Shown here: positions 44,024-54,902 of the stretch, piece by piece
Layout: each line of letters starts with the position of its first letter
Position numbering within the stretch: position 1 is the first letter of the stretch
Assembly: GCA_037447655.1 (NCBI GenBank)
Contig: JBBHKE010003101.1
Span: 1-58,174, forward strand
Source: Zygnema cylindricum
Taxonomy: Eukaryota > Streptophyta > Zygnematophyceae > Zygnematales > Zygnemataceae
DNA length: 58,174 nucleotides
Direction of reading: 5' to 3'
Translations under genes and position numbers: made by a program
The notes under the pieces: generated by a model
What the model saw: the letters and a program-made list of their open reading frames with translations, nothing else
The model's database searches: none
What the model was told of the DNA's origin: nothing

Positions 44024-44260
44024 TTGTAATTTGAAAATGAAAAAAAATATATAAATAATAATTTGGAAACTTTAAGGAGGCAGCGGAAGCAGTGGTGCAG
44101 CGAGGGAGGTTTAATTCGTTAGAAGAAATTGGCGGATTCAGTTGAAGGAGGCAGATGGAGGAGACGTGTGACAGCTGATGGCATGTGTGACAGCTGATGA
44201 CGTGGCTCCATGGATGCACGAAACTAAATTTTCGGAGGAGTGTTGTTTTTGAAGATTTAG
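43665..44260. other. Non-coding, with a 30-bp poly(A) run
   Basis: Nothing coding was recognised. A run of 30 A on the plus strand lies at 43991-44020. It does not follow a recognisable transcript end, so a retroposed tail is not supported. Confidence 0.5.
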
Positions 44261-44314
44261 TTTCGTGCGTACGCGACGTTTCATGCGTACGCGACATTTC
44301 GTGCGTATTTGACA
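44261..44314. repeat. Three tandem 18-bp units
   Basis: TTTCGTGCGTACGCGACG, TTTCATGCGTACGCGACA and TTTCGTGCGTATTTGACA follow each other directly. GCGTACGC in the first two is palindromic and contains GTAC. Confidence 0.85.
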
Positions 44315-44483
44315 CGATTTTTAATGCGTAAGTACTCATCAAATTTAGTGTGGAGGTTCGAATGGATTACGGAATTTAATTGAAGTGACGCGAACAAACA
44401 TTTGTAAAAGTACGGTTTGCGTAAGGAGAAATGGACGGCGGATCGCGAAGCGATCCGACGTTTAATATTCGAAGTGTGTGAAA

Positions 44484-44822
44484 ATGTACGCATGGCGTAC
44501 GAAACAAAATGTGACAAGCGCATTTATTACAAAGGACGCGTTTGAGGTACGGAAATGTTTTCGGCTGTACGATAAATTATTTCGGCAAGTGGACTTGAAT
44601 TTGCTTCGCGACATTCGTGAGATATTTGACGACACGCGCAGATTTCAATTGGATTTTTATGACCACGCGGCGCGACATCGAGGGTGCCGATTAAGAGCGA
44701 CGGACGGCGGATATAGGCCGTCGAGATTTTTTCCAGTAGTGGGGACGCGAAATCGCGTCAATCACACGATGTTTGTTTTGGACGTCCCAGATTGTTTTAC
44801 GAAATTCGAGGAGTTTGATTGA
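44484..44822 (+). CDS. Hypothetical protein, 112 codons, CpG-rich
   Basis: ATG 44484 opens a frame that ends with TGA at 44820-44822. The protein is rich in Arg, Asp and Phe in a balanced, globular-looking order: E-V-R-K-C-F-R-L-Y-D-K-L-F-R-Q-V-D-L-N, then D-G-G-Y-R-P-S-R-F-F-P-V-V-G-T-R-N-R-V-N-H. I do not recognise a family. A short frame, M-D-G-G-S-R-S-D-P-T-F-N-I-R-S-V, ends just before it at 44481 in another frame and could be its original start if one frameshift occurred. The base composition (many CG dinucleotides) differs from the A/T-rich surroundings and resembles 29700-30010. It could be a remnant of a mobile element gene. Confidence 0.4.
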   Translation: MYAWRTKQNVTSAFITKDAFEVRKCFRLYDKLFRQVDLNLLRDIREIFDDTRRFQLDFYDHAARHRGCRLRATDGGYRPSRFFPVVGTRNRVNHTMFVLDVPDCFTKFEEFD

Positions 44823-45530
44823 CTCAGATGACTCAGCATACGATTTTGTGAGATTGTGTGTACTTGAAAATATTTGGAACAACATTTCTTTGTCTTATTC
44901 GCATTAATAAATTAGTGTTGATTATGACGTTTACATTTACGTGGTCAATTAGGGTTTCGACAGTTTAATTTGTGTGTGTAAAATATCGTACTTGTAGACA
45001 AGTGTACGCTTCGATTGCTTGACTCTCAGGTGGACGCTTACGATTAGTTACTCTTACAAGAAGGTTATTATGCGTAAATAGGATTTAGTGACAGTTAGGT
45101 AATTTACATTGGTTATTTTGACACTTAGTGATTCGTTGACAGCTCACAAGTGTATATATAGGAATGAGCTTTACTGCACTGTACTGTGGATAACTGTTGG
45201 CTATTGTCCGTACTTTTGTGTCGTTATCCTAAATTTGACATAATGTCATAATCGGACCGGAATGCATCAAAATATCACCGTCGTTGTCAGACACCAGCTC
45301 ACTTTTTTAGGGTTGCTGTTATTTTGCGGGACGATTGAGGGTTTCCAGAAATAGTGTGACGAATGAGCGATGACAGAAATAGCGTGACGTAAGAGCGTTA
45401 TGAAATTACTTCTGCATTTTGACATTTTCGGTTGGATTTTGGAAGGTACATATCATGTGCAATTTTTAGGGTTTTTTAGGGTGACACATGTGATTCACAA
45501 ATGAATTGTACCAGACAACATTGATCAGTA
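44823..45530. other. Non-coding stretch
   Basis: No gene recognised. Repeated wording (AGGGTTTCGACAG..., AATAGTGTGACGAATGAGCG / AATAGCGTGACGTAAGAGCG near 45350-45395) suggests short local duplications. No LTR or terminal repeat was found. Confidence 0.45.
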
Positions 45531-46068
45531 CACCGCCAATCGTTATTAGCGTTGTGTACGCTAATTCCGTCCCGCTTTTTTTTTTTTTATTCTCCATTAG
45601 CGTAGTTCATTCTATTTTTTTCTTTATTCTATTTAGGGTTATTTTTAGTACGTTGTCTATTAAATAGAGTGGTGTACGGTCAGTGTCAGACCGTACATAA
45701 ATGTACCTTTTTAAGTTAAAAAGTACAATAAACTAGTTTTAGTAACCGCGGACGCATGAGAATGTGCGTTCTAAAAAGGAAAAAAAATCAGGTCGTAAAA
45801 AATCCTGCTCGCACATATTCGTCCGACAGCCACGTTTCGACCGTGTGAATGTACGATTTGTGTACGATTTGTCAGATTTTGTACGGAGACCTATATTAGT
45901 GTAAGCATGTTTGCGACCGACATTTTTTTTTTCAAAGATCCAAATTTCCATAACCAAACAATTAGAATGTATGATTTTTTCCATTTTTTCAAATTCTTAA
46001 ATAGCGTACACCACGGTAATTATTTTTATACGCTAAAAAAACTTACACGCTAATAACGATTGGCGGTG
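45531..46068. mobile_element. MITE copy 3
   Basis: It is a 538-bp element flanked by TA (45529-45530 and 46069-46070) with perfect 20-bp terminal inverted repeats CACCGCCAATCGTTATTAGC / GCTAATAACGATTGGCGGTG. Internally it carries a GTAC cluster (45672-45725). It belongs to the same family as copies 1 and 2 by TIR, but its interior differs. Confidence 0.85.
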
Positions 46069-46075
46069 TACAGTA

Positions 46076-46246
46076 CACAGTGAATCGTTATTAGCCTTAT
46101 GTACGCTATATCGGCACCCCAAAAATTTGAGATTGATACCTTAAATATAATAAAAGACGCTATTTAAGGAAGTGGACCATAATCTGCCACGTGTTAACTT
46201 TTTCTTTTCGCTAATAATTTCTATACGCTAATAACGATTCAAGGTG
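46076..46246. mobile_element. MITE copy 4, short
   Basis: 171 bp, TA at 46074-46075 and 46247-46248, ends CACAGTGAATCGTTATTAGC and (inverted) CACCTTGAATCGTTATTAGC. It lies 5 bp beyond the TA of copy 3 and 1.6 kb upstream of the ClpC start. It carries a CACGTG G-box at 46188-46193. Confidence 0.8.
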
Positions 46247-46292
46247 TACTGAACTGTCGTGTGAAGACTGAAAAGGCATGCAAAATTTCAAA

Positions 46293-46377
46293 CGCTATAT
46301 CTAGTTAGCCCGTGCGGTAGGCATATTATACTCTTAAAGTATATTAGGCGTATAATACGGATCTACCGGGTATAGCG
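46293..46377. repeat. Imperfect inverted repeat (85 bp)
   Basis: Pairs seen: CGCTATA (46293-46299) with TATAGCG (46371-46377), CGGTAG (46315-46320) with CTACCG (46363-46368), and ATATTATAC with GTATAATA. It could fold into a long hairpin with bulges. It may be another degenerate palindromic element or a cruciform in the distal promoter. Confidence 0.5.
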
Positions 46378-46694
46378 TCTGCACGCGCTTTCGCACTTCT
46401 GATCCTAGCCATGCAAGATGCAACCTTCGCATTTGGGTTGCCTCAGGTTTCGGTTAACTGTCGGGTCGGTTTTGAATATTCTATCGAACCTTCTAATCGT
46501 CTGAACACGCCAAAAAACATCACGATATTTCTGTACATTGAATTGATCCCAAATTTCTACTTGTAAAATCGATGGTGCTATGGCTTTTACGAAGTGTTCC
46601 ATGCAGAGGCCACGTTGACGTTTCTTGTTCGACAAAAAAAGTTGTTGTACACATTTTAACCGTCGATGTGATATTTCACATATTTACCGAGATC

Positions 46695-46809
46695 TGACGT
46701 CAGGCGCCGGTTTAGAAGCATCGTCTAATTGAATCTTACACGTGTAGAGTGGCGATCTTACGCCCATCCGAGGCGTAATTAACAACCGTCCGATATTTAT
46801 AATCACGTG
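46695..46809 (+). promoter_or_regulatory. bZIP-type motif cluster upstream of ClpC
   Basis: TGACGTCA (46695-46702), CACGTG (46739-46744, as ACACGTGT) and CACGTG (46804-46809) lie within 115 bp, about 1.0-1.15 kb before the ClpC ATG. G-box and TGACGTCA elements bind bZIP or bHLH factors and are common in light- and stress-regulated plant promoters. The transcription start was not identified; no clear TATA box was assigned. Confidence 0.5.
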
Positions 46810-47385
46810 CAGAACGGGCATCCGATACTGGACAGGAAAGCCCTTGAGGTGATCTTCGCGTGGAAGGATAATTCACCGTCAGATTCTCAATCTAACGGGG
46901 CAAAACCGAGATAATCCTACCCCTCATCTCCATATTCACGAGATGAACCCAATATTACGGAAGTTCAGCTGTAAAAGCTGGATGTCTTTTTTGAATCTCA
47001 GAGATAAGAGTCCTGCGTTTCGTTAGAAACGCTAGTCCCCTGCATCCTTGCAGAGCGAACAGAAGGATAACAAGGAGTGAGTCGCTTACTTTGAGGTAGG
47101 TTTTGGTTGCGGAATTGTCTGAAATATATCTGAGACCTGTTATTACACGAAGAGACTGACATCTTTTGACATATTTTCGTTTCTCCTCTGACCGACATCG
47201 TTTTGAAGCTGGAGGACTCTATTGGAAATTTGATAGGGATTTTCATGAGCTGGTGAACTCGACAGGCTGTATCTAGCCGTCAATTTGCTTTGTGTTTGAA
47301 CTGCTGTTTATTATTTCCAGCTTCAAAATTTTCAAGAAAATTGGCGATGTGAACAGGATGGTTACTGGCTGTTTGATGATTGTCT

Positions 47386-47775
47386 GTAAGCGTTCAATAA
47401 AGAACGGATGTAAAGATAAGACGCAGGCTCTATGAAGACATAGTTCATGTCTGTCTTTGGTCGTTGCATTCTTAATTTATTATCTTCAGTATATGATCTC
47501 CTTAGACGATCTTTTATCTTTCTTGTTTTCTCTTTCTAAACAAGTTAAGATGACATATGATATGTTGTGTCGTGTTCTCATGTAGTAACTAAAAGTTGTG
47601 TGATTTTTGAAGTTCGCTTCAACCTTTTTTATGGTCTTTGACAGTCGAAGCTAGGTTGATGATCTGTGCATGTCGATGGGACTGAATTTCACTTGGGCTG
47701 TGCAGGAATGTCATTGACATGGTCACTCACTATCTATGTTTCGTGGTCATTTTGTTTTCTTCGATCTATGTGCAG
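47386..47775 (+). other. Possible 5' UTR intron of ClpC
   Basis: A GTAAGC donor-like site at 47386 and a pyrimidine-rich tract ending TGCAG at 47771-47775 would frame a 390-bp leader intron 72 bp before the ATG. An alternative acceptor (TGCAG) lies at 47701-47705. Confidence 0.4.
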
Positions 47776-47847
47776 GTATCGGGATCTCCTATCCAAGGTT
47801 AACTGTTACCTGCAAACCAATTAATTAATATTTGCTGAACCATAAAG

Positions 47848-50800
47848 ATGGCGGGAACTTTAATTCAGGCAGCTGTTATTCAAGGTAGTGCTACGGGACT
47901 TGTCAACAGTATTCAGCTCCGTGGATGTAGAAAATCCCGCAGGGCAGCTGCTGCAAGAATTGCTCCTAGTGCTTCAGTAGGCAATGTGGCGCAAAGCTTT
48001 TCTGGCTTGAGGCGTTCATCTGTAGTTGATCTGGCTTCTTCTCGCCCAGCTAGAAGTCTTCAGTCGATAGTTTCTGCTGCAGTTAATGCTGCACCAACAC
48101 CTAATGGACAACGGAAAGGAGTTACCACAGCTATGTTTGAGAGGTTTACAGAGAAGGTAAGATAGACACTGTTCGGAAAACTGGATCTGACTCGGGTGAA
48201 CAGAGTTTTAGAGGCTAAGTCGAGTCTAGCTTTACGGTTTTCTGATGATGATTATGTGGATGATTATCTGCGTTATGCACAACAAATGAGCTGATTTTTT
48301 ATTACCTATGGTACTTTTTGAGTTCGCAAGGTTCATCAATACTCAACCGCATATTTTTTGAGTCGTTTTCCTAATGAAGTGCTTCCTGCTACCCAAAATA
48401 TGGCATCATAGTTTACACAGGATGTAGATGCGCGATGGAATCATTTGGACCTCGATGTTGAGGTCATGTGAAGAGGGCTTTTGAGCAGAGCAAACAAAAT
48501 TCTGGAAACTCAATGGAATGACATGCAGAATTGCACCTGACGATAGTTTTATCATACGGCTTACGAGGCATACGATTTACTTCGTAGTAGCTGCACATTT
48601 GGCTGATTGATCGTCAATAGGAGAATTGTCGCATTGAAGACTCTTAGTGAAATCTTTTAAACATTATGATGTTTTGTGGATATTCATCACTGTAGCTGAT
48701 TGTTCTTTTGTGGTAACTGTTATCTCGTGGTTGTCTCTGTGCAGGCCATCAAAGTTATTATGCTCGCCCAGGAGGAGGCACGCCGCCTTGGCCACAATTT
48801 TGTGGGCACAGAGCAGATCCTTCTGGGTCTGATTGGAGAAGGCACTGGAATTGCCGCGAAAGTACTGAAGTCAATGGGAGTTAACTTGAAGGAGGCTCGT
48901 GTGGAGGTTGAGAAAATTATTGGGCGAGGCTCAGGATTTGTCGCTGTCGAAATTCCGTTTACTCCTAGGGCCAAGCGTGTTCTGGAATTGTCTTTGGAGG
49001 AGGCTCGCCAGCTAGGTAGATCACTATCAGGCTCAAATTGTGTTTGTAATTAGGGTTTTTTTATTTATATTTCCTGTTACTTAATGTTGTTGTTTTGTTT
49101 GGTGAAGTATGAGTAACTTGGTGTGTTTTTATGGCAAATTCTTTTCTCGGTGGTTTAGGTCACAACTACATCGGCACTGAGCACCTACTTCTCGGCTTAT
49201 TACGTGAGGGTGAGGGAGTTGCCGCAAGGGTTTTAGAAAACCTTGGGGCTGATCCTACCAATATCCGAACACAAGTAAGAGAGACGCTGACCTGTGTGCA
49301 TTTATGCAAAATCGTTTTCTTTGTTTCAGGAAGTGAATTGCTGTGTGGTCATACAAGCATGCAGACCGTGATAGTTAATTCTTTATTCCTTCATTGGAAC
49401 GTGACAAGTAGTTTTGTGCTCTTCTTTTGTGTCAGGCTGTAACTGTTAAGTACATGTCAAAAGTTTTTTTTTCTATTAGAAAGGTTCTACAAGCTTATTG
49501 CTTTACCTTATTTCCTACACACAGGTCATCCGCATGGTTGGTGAGAGCACAGAGGCGGTTGGTGCCGGCGTTGGAGGAGGCAGCAGCAGCACTAAAATGC
49601 CAACACTTGAGGAATATGGAACAAACCTCACAAAACTTGCTGAGGATGTGAGTTTTTCTGCTTCAACTTGTATCTCTGATAATTGTTTTTGTTGGAAAGA
49701 ACAAGCTGATACACATGTGAAGGTTACTTATAAATCAGAGATTCTGCTGCCTATGTGAATGAACTGTTCTAACTTACGTTTCTGGAGATGTTGTGGTACA
49801 GGGAAAATTGGACCCTGTGGTTGGAAGGCAGGCTCAGATTGAACGTGTCACACAAATTCTTGGGCGACGCACCAAGAATAATCCTTGCCTTATTGGTGAG
49901 CCTGGAGTTGGAAAGACTGCTATTGCTGAAGGACTTGCCCAGCGGATTGCCAGTGGGGATGTACCTGAGACCATTGAAGGCAAGAAGGTAAGTAACTCGA
50001 TGATGCAGTTGGCCAGGGTCATTCTTGTTCTAGCAGTCAATGTCTGTTGTTCAAAAAATGTTTGATTATGTCAGTTCCGGTTGTAGTCATCTTTTTCTGG
50101 CAAGGGTAATTGAGAAGTCAGATTGTTGACCAGTGGTCACTGAAATTATTCAGGTCATCACCCTCGACATGGGACTTCTGGTTGCTGGCACTAAGTACCG
50201 TGGAGAGTTTGAGGAGAGGCTGAAGAAGCTCATGGAAGAGATAAAGCAGGCCGATGATATTATTCTTGTGATTGATGAAGTACATACCCTCATCGGTGCC
50301 GGAGCGGCTGAGGGTGCAATAGATGCTGCCAATATTCTCAAGCCAGCTTTGGCCCGTGGTGAATTGCAGGTATGTGATTTGTTTTCCTTAAAATAATATC
50401 TATTATTAAACCAATTTAGCTGCTCATGGTGGAGATGAATCGTAAGCAGGTGCAACTAATCGGGTCACATCACATAATTTTTGTATCGATATTGCTGCTG
50501 CAATGAAGTTTTGACGTGACTGTAAAATTGCAGCAGTAGGGAATGGCTGCCAGCTGTAGATAACAGATTGGTAGTCGTGTTTGTTTGTGATCTATATCTT
50601 CAGTGCATTGGTGCAACTACCCTTGATGAGTACCGCAAGCACATTGAAAAAGATCCTGCCCTCGAACGACGATTCCAGCCAGTACTGGTGAGTGTGATGT
50701 TTTTGCTGGAAATTGGTGCTAGATTACTGTTGGTAGAGTGCTCTTGGTCGAGCTGGGTTTTGTGATTATTTTGCTGTCTGTGAATTCTGGTCGTTCTTTG

Positions 50801-53800
50801 GTACTTCGTGGTTAAATTACTTCTCAAATATTTTGTCACATTGGTCTGTTTGCTGTGTTGGAAGGTCTGAAGGTTTTTTAGGTCACATGTAGGCAAGTGT
50901 TGGATCTTCGACCTGTTGACTGCAAGCTGCCTTTTCACCTCATATACCTAATTGTATGTAATGCATTCAAAACAATTGCACGTTCCTACAGTAAATTAAC
51001 TACTGCATTAGGTTGTTGATACTGGTCACAAATCTTGGCCTGCTCCTGTTTTGACAAGTGGTTTGTTAGTATATGTTTAGAAAAATTGTTTGGGGTTATT
51101 TTTTGGATCAGGTGCCGGAACCAACTGTGGATGAAACCATTCAGATTTTGAAGGGTCTCCGTGAGCGTTATGAGATCCATCACAAGTTGCGGTATACTGA
51201 TGAGGCATTGGTAGCTGCCTCTCAGCTGTCGTATCAGTACATCAGGTGAAAGTGATGATGAACTGCGGTGGGATCAAGGTTTATGGTTTTCTTGCAATAT
51301 CTTCTCAGTTGCCCTGCGTCGTGTGTGTTGTTTTGTTTGCAGACAAATTGATTTTTGGTGCACTTTTATGTGCTGAATTAGACTAGTTGATGTCATTACC
51401 TTGTTGACTCTTTGTTCCTCCTGGTGTGACCTTGTAAAATTTATCATTGCACTTTTCTCTCGTTGTTTATTCTTTAACCTGTTTTATTTAGTTTTGTCTA
51501 TTGCAGTGATCGATTTTTGCCAGACAAGGCCATTGATCTCATTGATGAGGCTGGCTCTCGTGTGCGTCTTCGTCATGCTCAGGTGGGCTGAATTTTAGTG
51601 TTATGATCCGTGCTGGTTTGAATTTAGTTTTCCCCTCCACTGGAGATATATTTTGGCTTTTGACAGGAAAATGTTAAATGCCGAAAGTGTTTGTCTTTTC
51701 TTTTCCTTCTTTTCAGATTCCAGAGGAGGCTCGTGAACTTGACAAGCAGTTGCGAAGTATCACAAAGGAGAAAAACGAGGCAGTCAGGGGACAGGACTTT
51801 GAGAAGGTAAGGATTTTTTGTTTTGGTAGGCAATGGTTTTTTCCGATTCCTGGTGGTTCGTTCTTCAATTTTGTACTGGGGAGTTTTTGGGAATTGCTGA
51901 GGATTTCCTTGAGCGTAGGTTTTAGAAGCACATGAGATAGTCTCCACAGGATTGGCTCACTGTGGAGGTTTTCTGATTTGATCCTTGTCTGTGTTTATTC
52001 TTGTGTGTTTGGGTTAGGCTGGAGAGCTTCGTGATCGCGAGATGGAACTGAAGGCACAGATTGCATCTGTTACCGAAAAAGGCAAAGAAAAGACGAAGGC
52101 TGAGAATGAGGCTGCTGAAGAAGGGCCTATGGTGACAGAAGCTGATATTCAACAGATTGTGTCGGCATGGACTGGTATTCCTGTGGAGAAGGTTTCTACT
52201 GATGAGAGTGATAGGTTGTTGAAGATGGAGGAGACTTTACATTGCCGAGTTATTGGACAAGATGAGGCAGTCAGGGCTATCAGGTATATGTTGTGCCAAA
52301 AACCTGTTTTGTGGGGGGCACTTACTATATTATTATTAAATCACTCCCATTATGATTACTGTGATTATTATTATTATGTTTTTGGTGTGGAACTTTTGTT
52401 TCGATGTAATCCTTGATGCTGGATACTTTTTTATGATTTTATTTTATTCTTGGGATTTACTCGCACATTGGACTGACATCCTGTAATTGCACTCGCAGTC
52501 GTGCCATTCGTCGTGCTCGAGTGGGGCTGAAGAACCCCAACCGCCCAATTGCAAGCTTCATCTTTTCAGGCCCCACCGGTGTCGGAAAGTCCGAGTTGGC
52601 AAAGGCTCTTGCATCATACTATTTCGGCTCTGAAGAGGTGAGCCCTAGTGCTGGTACTCCCCCCATGGATAGCTGGTGTAAGTGTCAACACTTAAATCAG
52701 AATCAAGTACAGAAGTTTATATTGTGGCTACAAGTGCTAGCTTAGAAGTTAGGGTAAATTATGTTTTGCCATTATTCTTATTGTGTGCCACTTAGCAAGC
52801 TACTGTTTTAAACAGTTGTTTATGATTTTGAGTCAAGAAATTCCTCATGAAAGTTACTGTGATTTTTTTTTTTTCAGCAATTTTAATGAAGCGAACTAAA
52901 TGCTATATAATTTTGACAGGTTGGCAGTAGTAATATGAACAAGTTTTGCCGAACAAAGTTAATTGCAAATGGCATTTGCAAATGTAAGTAGGGACAGAAG
53001 AGATTGTTGAAGGTTGTTGATCAATTCCCACTTTGTGTTTTTGTGGCGTATGCAGGCTATGGTGCGTTTGGATATGAGTGAGTTTATGGAACGTCACACT
53101 GTTTCAAAGCTGATTGGTTCACCACCTGGATATGTTGGTTATAGTGAAGGAGGACAGCTTACTGAAGCAGTCCGCCGCAGGCCATACACTGTTGTGCTTT
53201 TTGACGAAATTGAAAAAGCACATCCTGATGTGTTCAACATGATGCTTCAGGTAGGCTCTGTCTTTTACGCCAAATCTTTTGAAACGCATATATGTGAGTT
53301 GTTTATTTCTACATTTTGCTTTTAAAGCTTTGGCTCTGCCAGGAAATGGATTTTTTGGTCAATTAAATTATAATGATGCGCTTTAGCAAATGTTTTTGTC
53401 TAAGTTCTAGAAACATTGTGGCCTTGATTGGATCCTTCAAACTCATTGGTAGAATGGCTCGGTCTAGTGGTCAGGGCTTGAAACTAATCAGGGGTGTTTT
53501 CCTTCTATGTGTTTTTTGTTGTTCCTCATACTATATATATAGTCTTCATTGTTTGTTGGTTGTCAGCTGTGGTCTATGGTTTGAGGTGTATTCATCCATG
53601 TCATTGAACTCTTTCATTTTGCAGATTTTGGAGGATGGAAGGTTGACTGACAGTAAGGGTCGCACAGTTGACTTCAAGAATACTTTGCTTATTATGACTT
53701 CCAATGTCGGATCATCTGTCATCGAGAAGGGTGGAGGTGGCATTGGTTTCCAGGTAAGAGCTGTTTGTAGACCATTTGCCTGGAGTTCCAGAAAGGGTTG

Positions 53801-54902
53801 CTTGTCTTTATCTTGTTCAAGTAACACATGATTTAACCCCAATGAATTGATTTTGGATTGCTTTGGATGCTGCACGATATTCCTGGAGTTCAGCCATATT
53901 ATCCCTTGTTTAGTTCATGTATGTCTATGTCCACCTTTATTACCTCTTACATCAAACTTGTTCTGGATTGATTTTGTTAATACTAGTTCGAAGGTTTTTT
54001 TTTCTGCTATTTTGTTGTCTCTTTGTGGAAGTGTAAATATTGATGTTTATCTTATCTTTTTTTTGATTTGTGTCTACAGTTGGACTATGGTGAAAAGGAC
54101 AGTAGCTACAACCGAATTAAGACCTTGGTCAACGAAGAATTGAAGCAGTACTTCAGACCCGAGTTCCTCAACAGGCTTGATGAGATTATTGTCTTCAGAC
54201 AGCTGACAAAGTCAGAGGTGAAAGAAATTGCCGACATTATGCTCAAAGAAGTGTTTGAACGTCTGGCAAAGAAAGACATCGATTTGCAGGTATGTTTGTT
54301 GTCCATCACTTGACCTTGATTGTCCTTTTTAATCAGTATGCATGCTATTTTTGAATGGTTCTATGAAAAAAGAATAAGTTCTTTGTTGACCATGTCTATG
54401 TTTTGTTGATTTGTTTGTTTTTGTGTATTTGTTTGAGTAGTGGCTAACCTCTGTTAGGTGTATGTGTTCTATATGTAGGTAACCGAGCGTTTCAGAGAAC
54501 GTGTGGTAGATGAGGGTTACAGCCCTAGCTATGGTGCTCGACCTCTTCGACGAGCTATTATGCGCCTTCTCGAGGACAGGTAATAATCAATCATGTTCTA
54601 ATTTAAATGTCGTATGATGTTCTGACCATGTTTCCTCAAGAAAAAATTGATTAGTGATGACTTTTGTGGTGTGGTTGATTTTTGGAAGGACTTCGGGTAT
54701 GTGCTTGGGGACTTTCCCACATAGTGAACTTAAATTTGTTGGTGTTGAGTGCAGCATGGCTGAGCGAATGCTGTCTGGAGAAATCAAAGAGGGAGACTCT
54801 GCGATTATTGATGTTGACTCTGAAGGAAACGTGACTGTCCTAAATGGAAAGACAGGCACCAATACGTCCACAGCCATTGAAGCACCAGCCGGAATCTCTT
54901 AG
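47848..54902 (+). CDS. ClpC: Chloroplast ATP-dependent Clp protease chaperone ClpC (Hsp100)
   Basis: Seventeen coding exons join to 930 codons, the usual length of plant ClpC: 47848-48156, 48745-49015, 49159-49274, 49525-49647, 49802-49987, 50154-50369, 50604-50687, 51112-51245, 51507-51582, 51717-51806, 52018-52283, 52499-52637, 53056-53250, 53625-53753, 54080-54289, 54479-54579, 54755-54902. All introns are GT-AG and phases agree. Residues 1-95 form a Ser/Arg/Ala-rich stromal transit peptide. Two Clp-N repeats follow, then NBD1 (GEPGVGKT 305-312, Walker B VIDEVH near 375), a middle domain (about 505-560) and NBD2 (GPTGVGKS 648-655, pore loop GYVGY 695-699, LFDE 718-721). I-G-F at 775-777 is the expected ClpP-docking loop. 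ClpC unfolds stromal substrates for ClpP/R and works in import at the inner envelope with Tic110/Tic40. Nothing is broken; this is the one clearly functional gene here. Confidence 0.96.

Noticed and set aside
46405-46635. 76-codon minus-strand frame upstream of ClpC
   Set aside because: No recognisable domain, and it lies in the promoter region next to MITEs. The same holds for 46998-47246.
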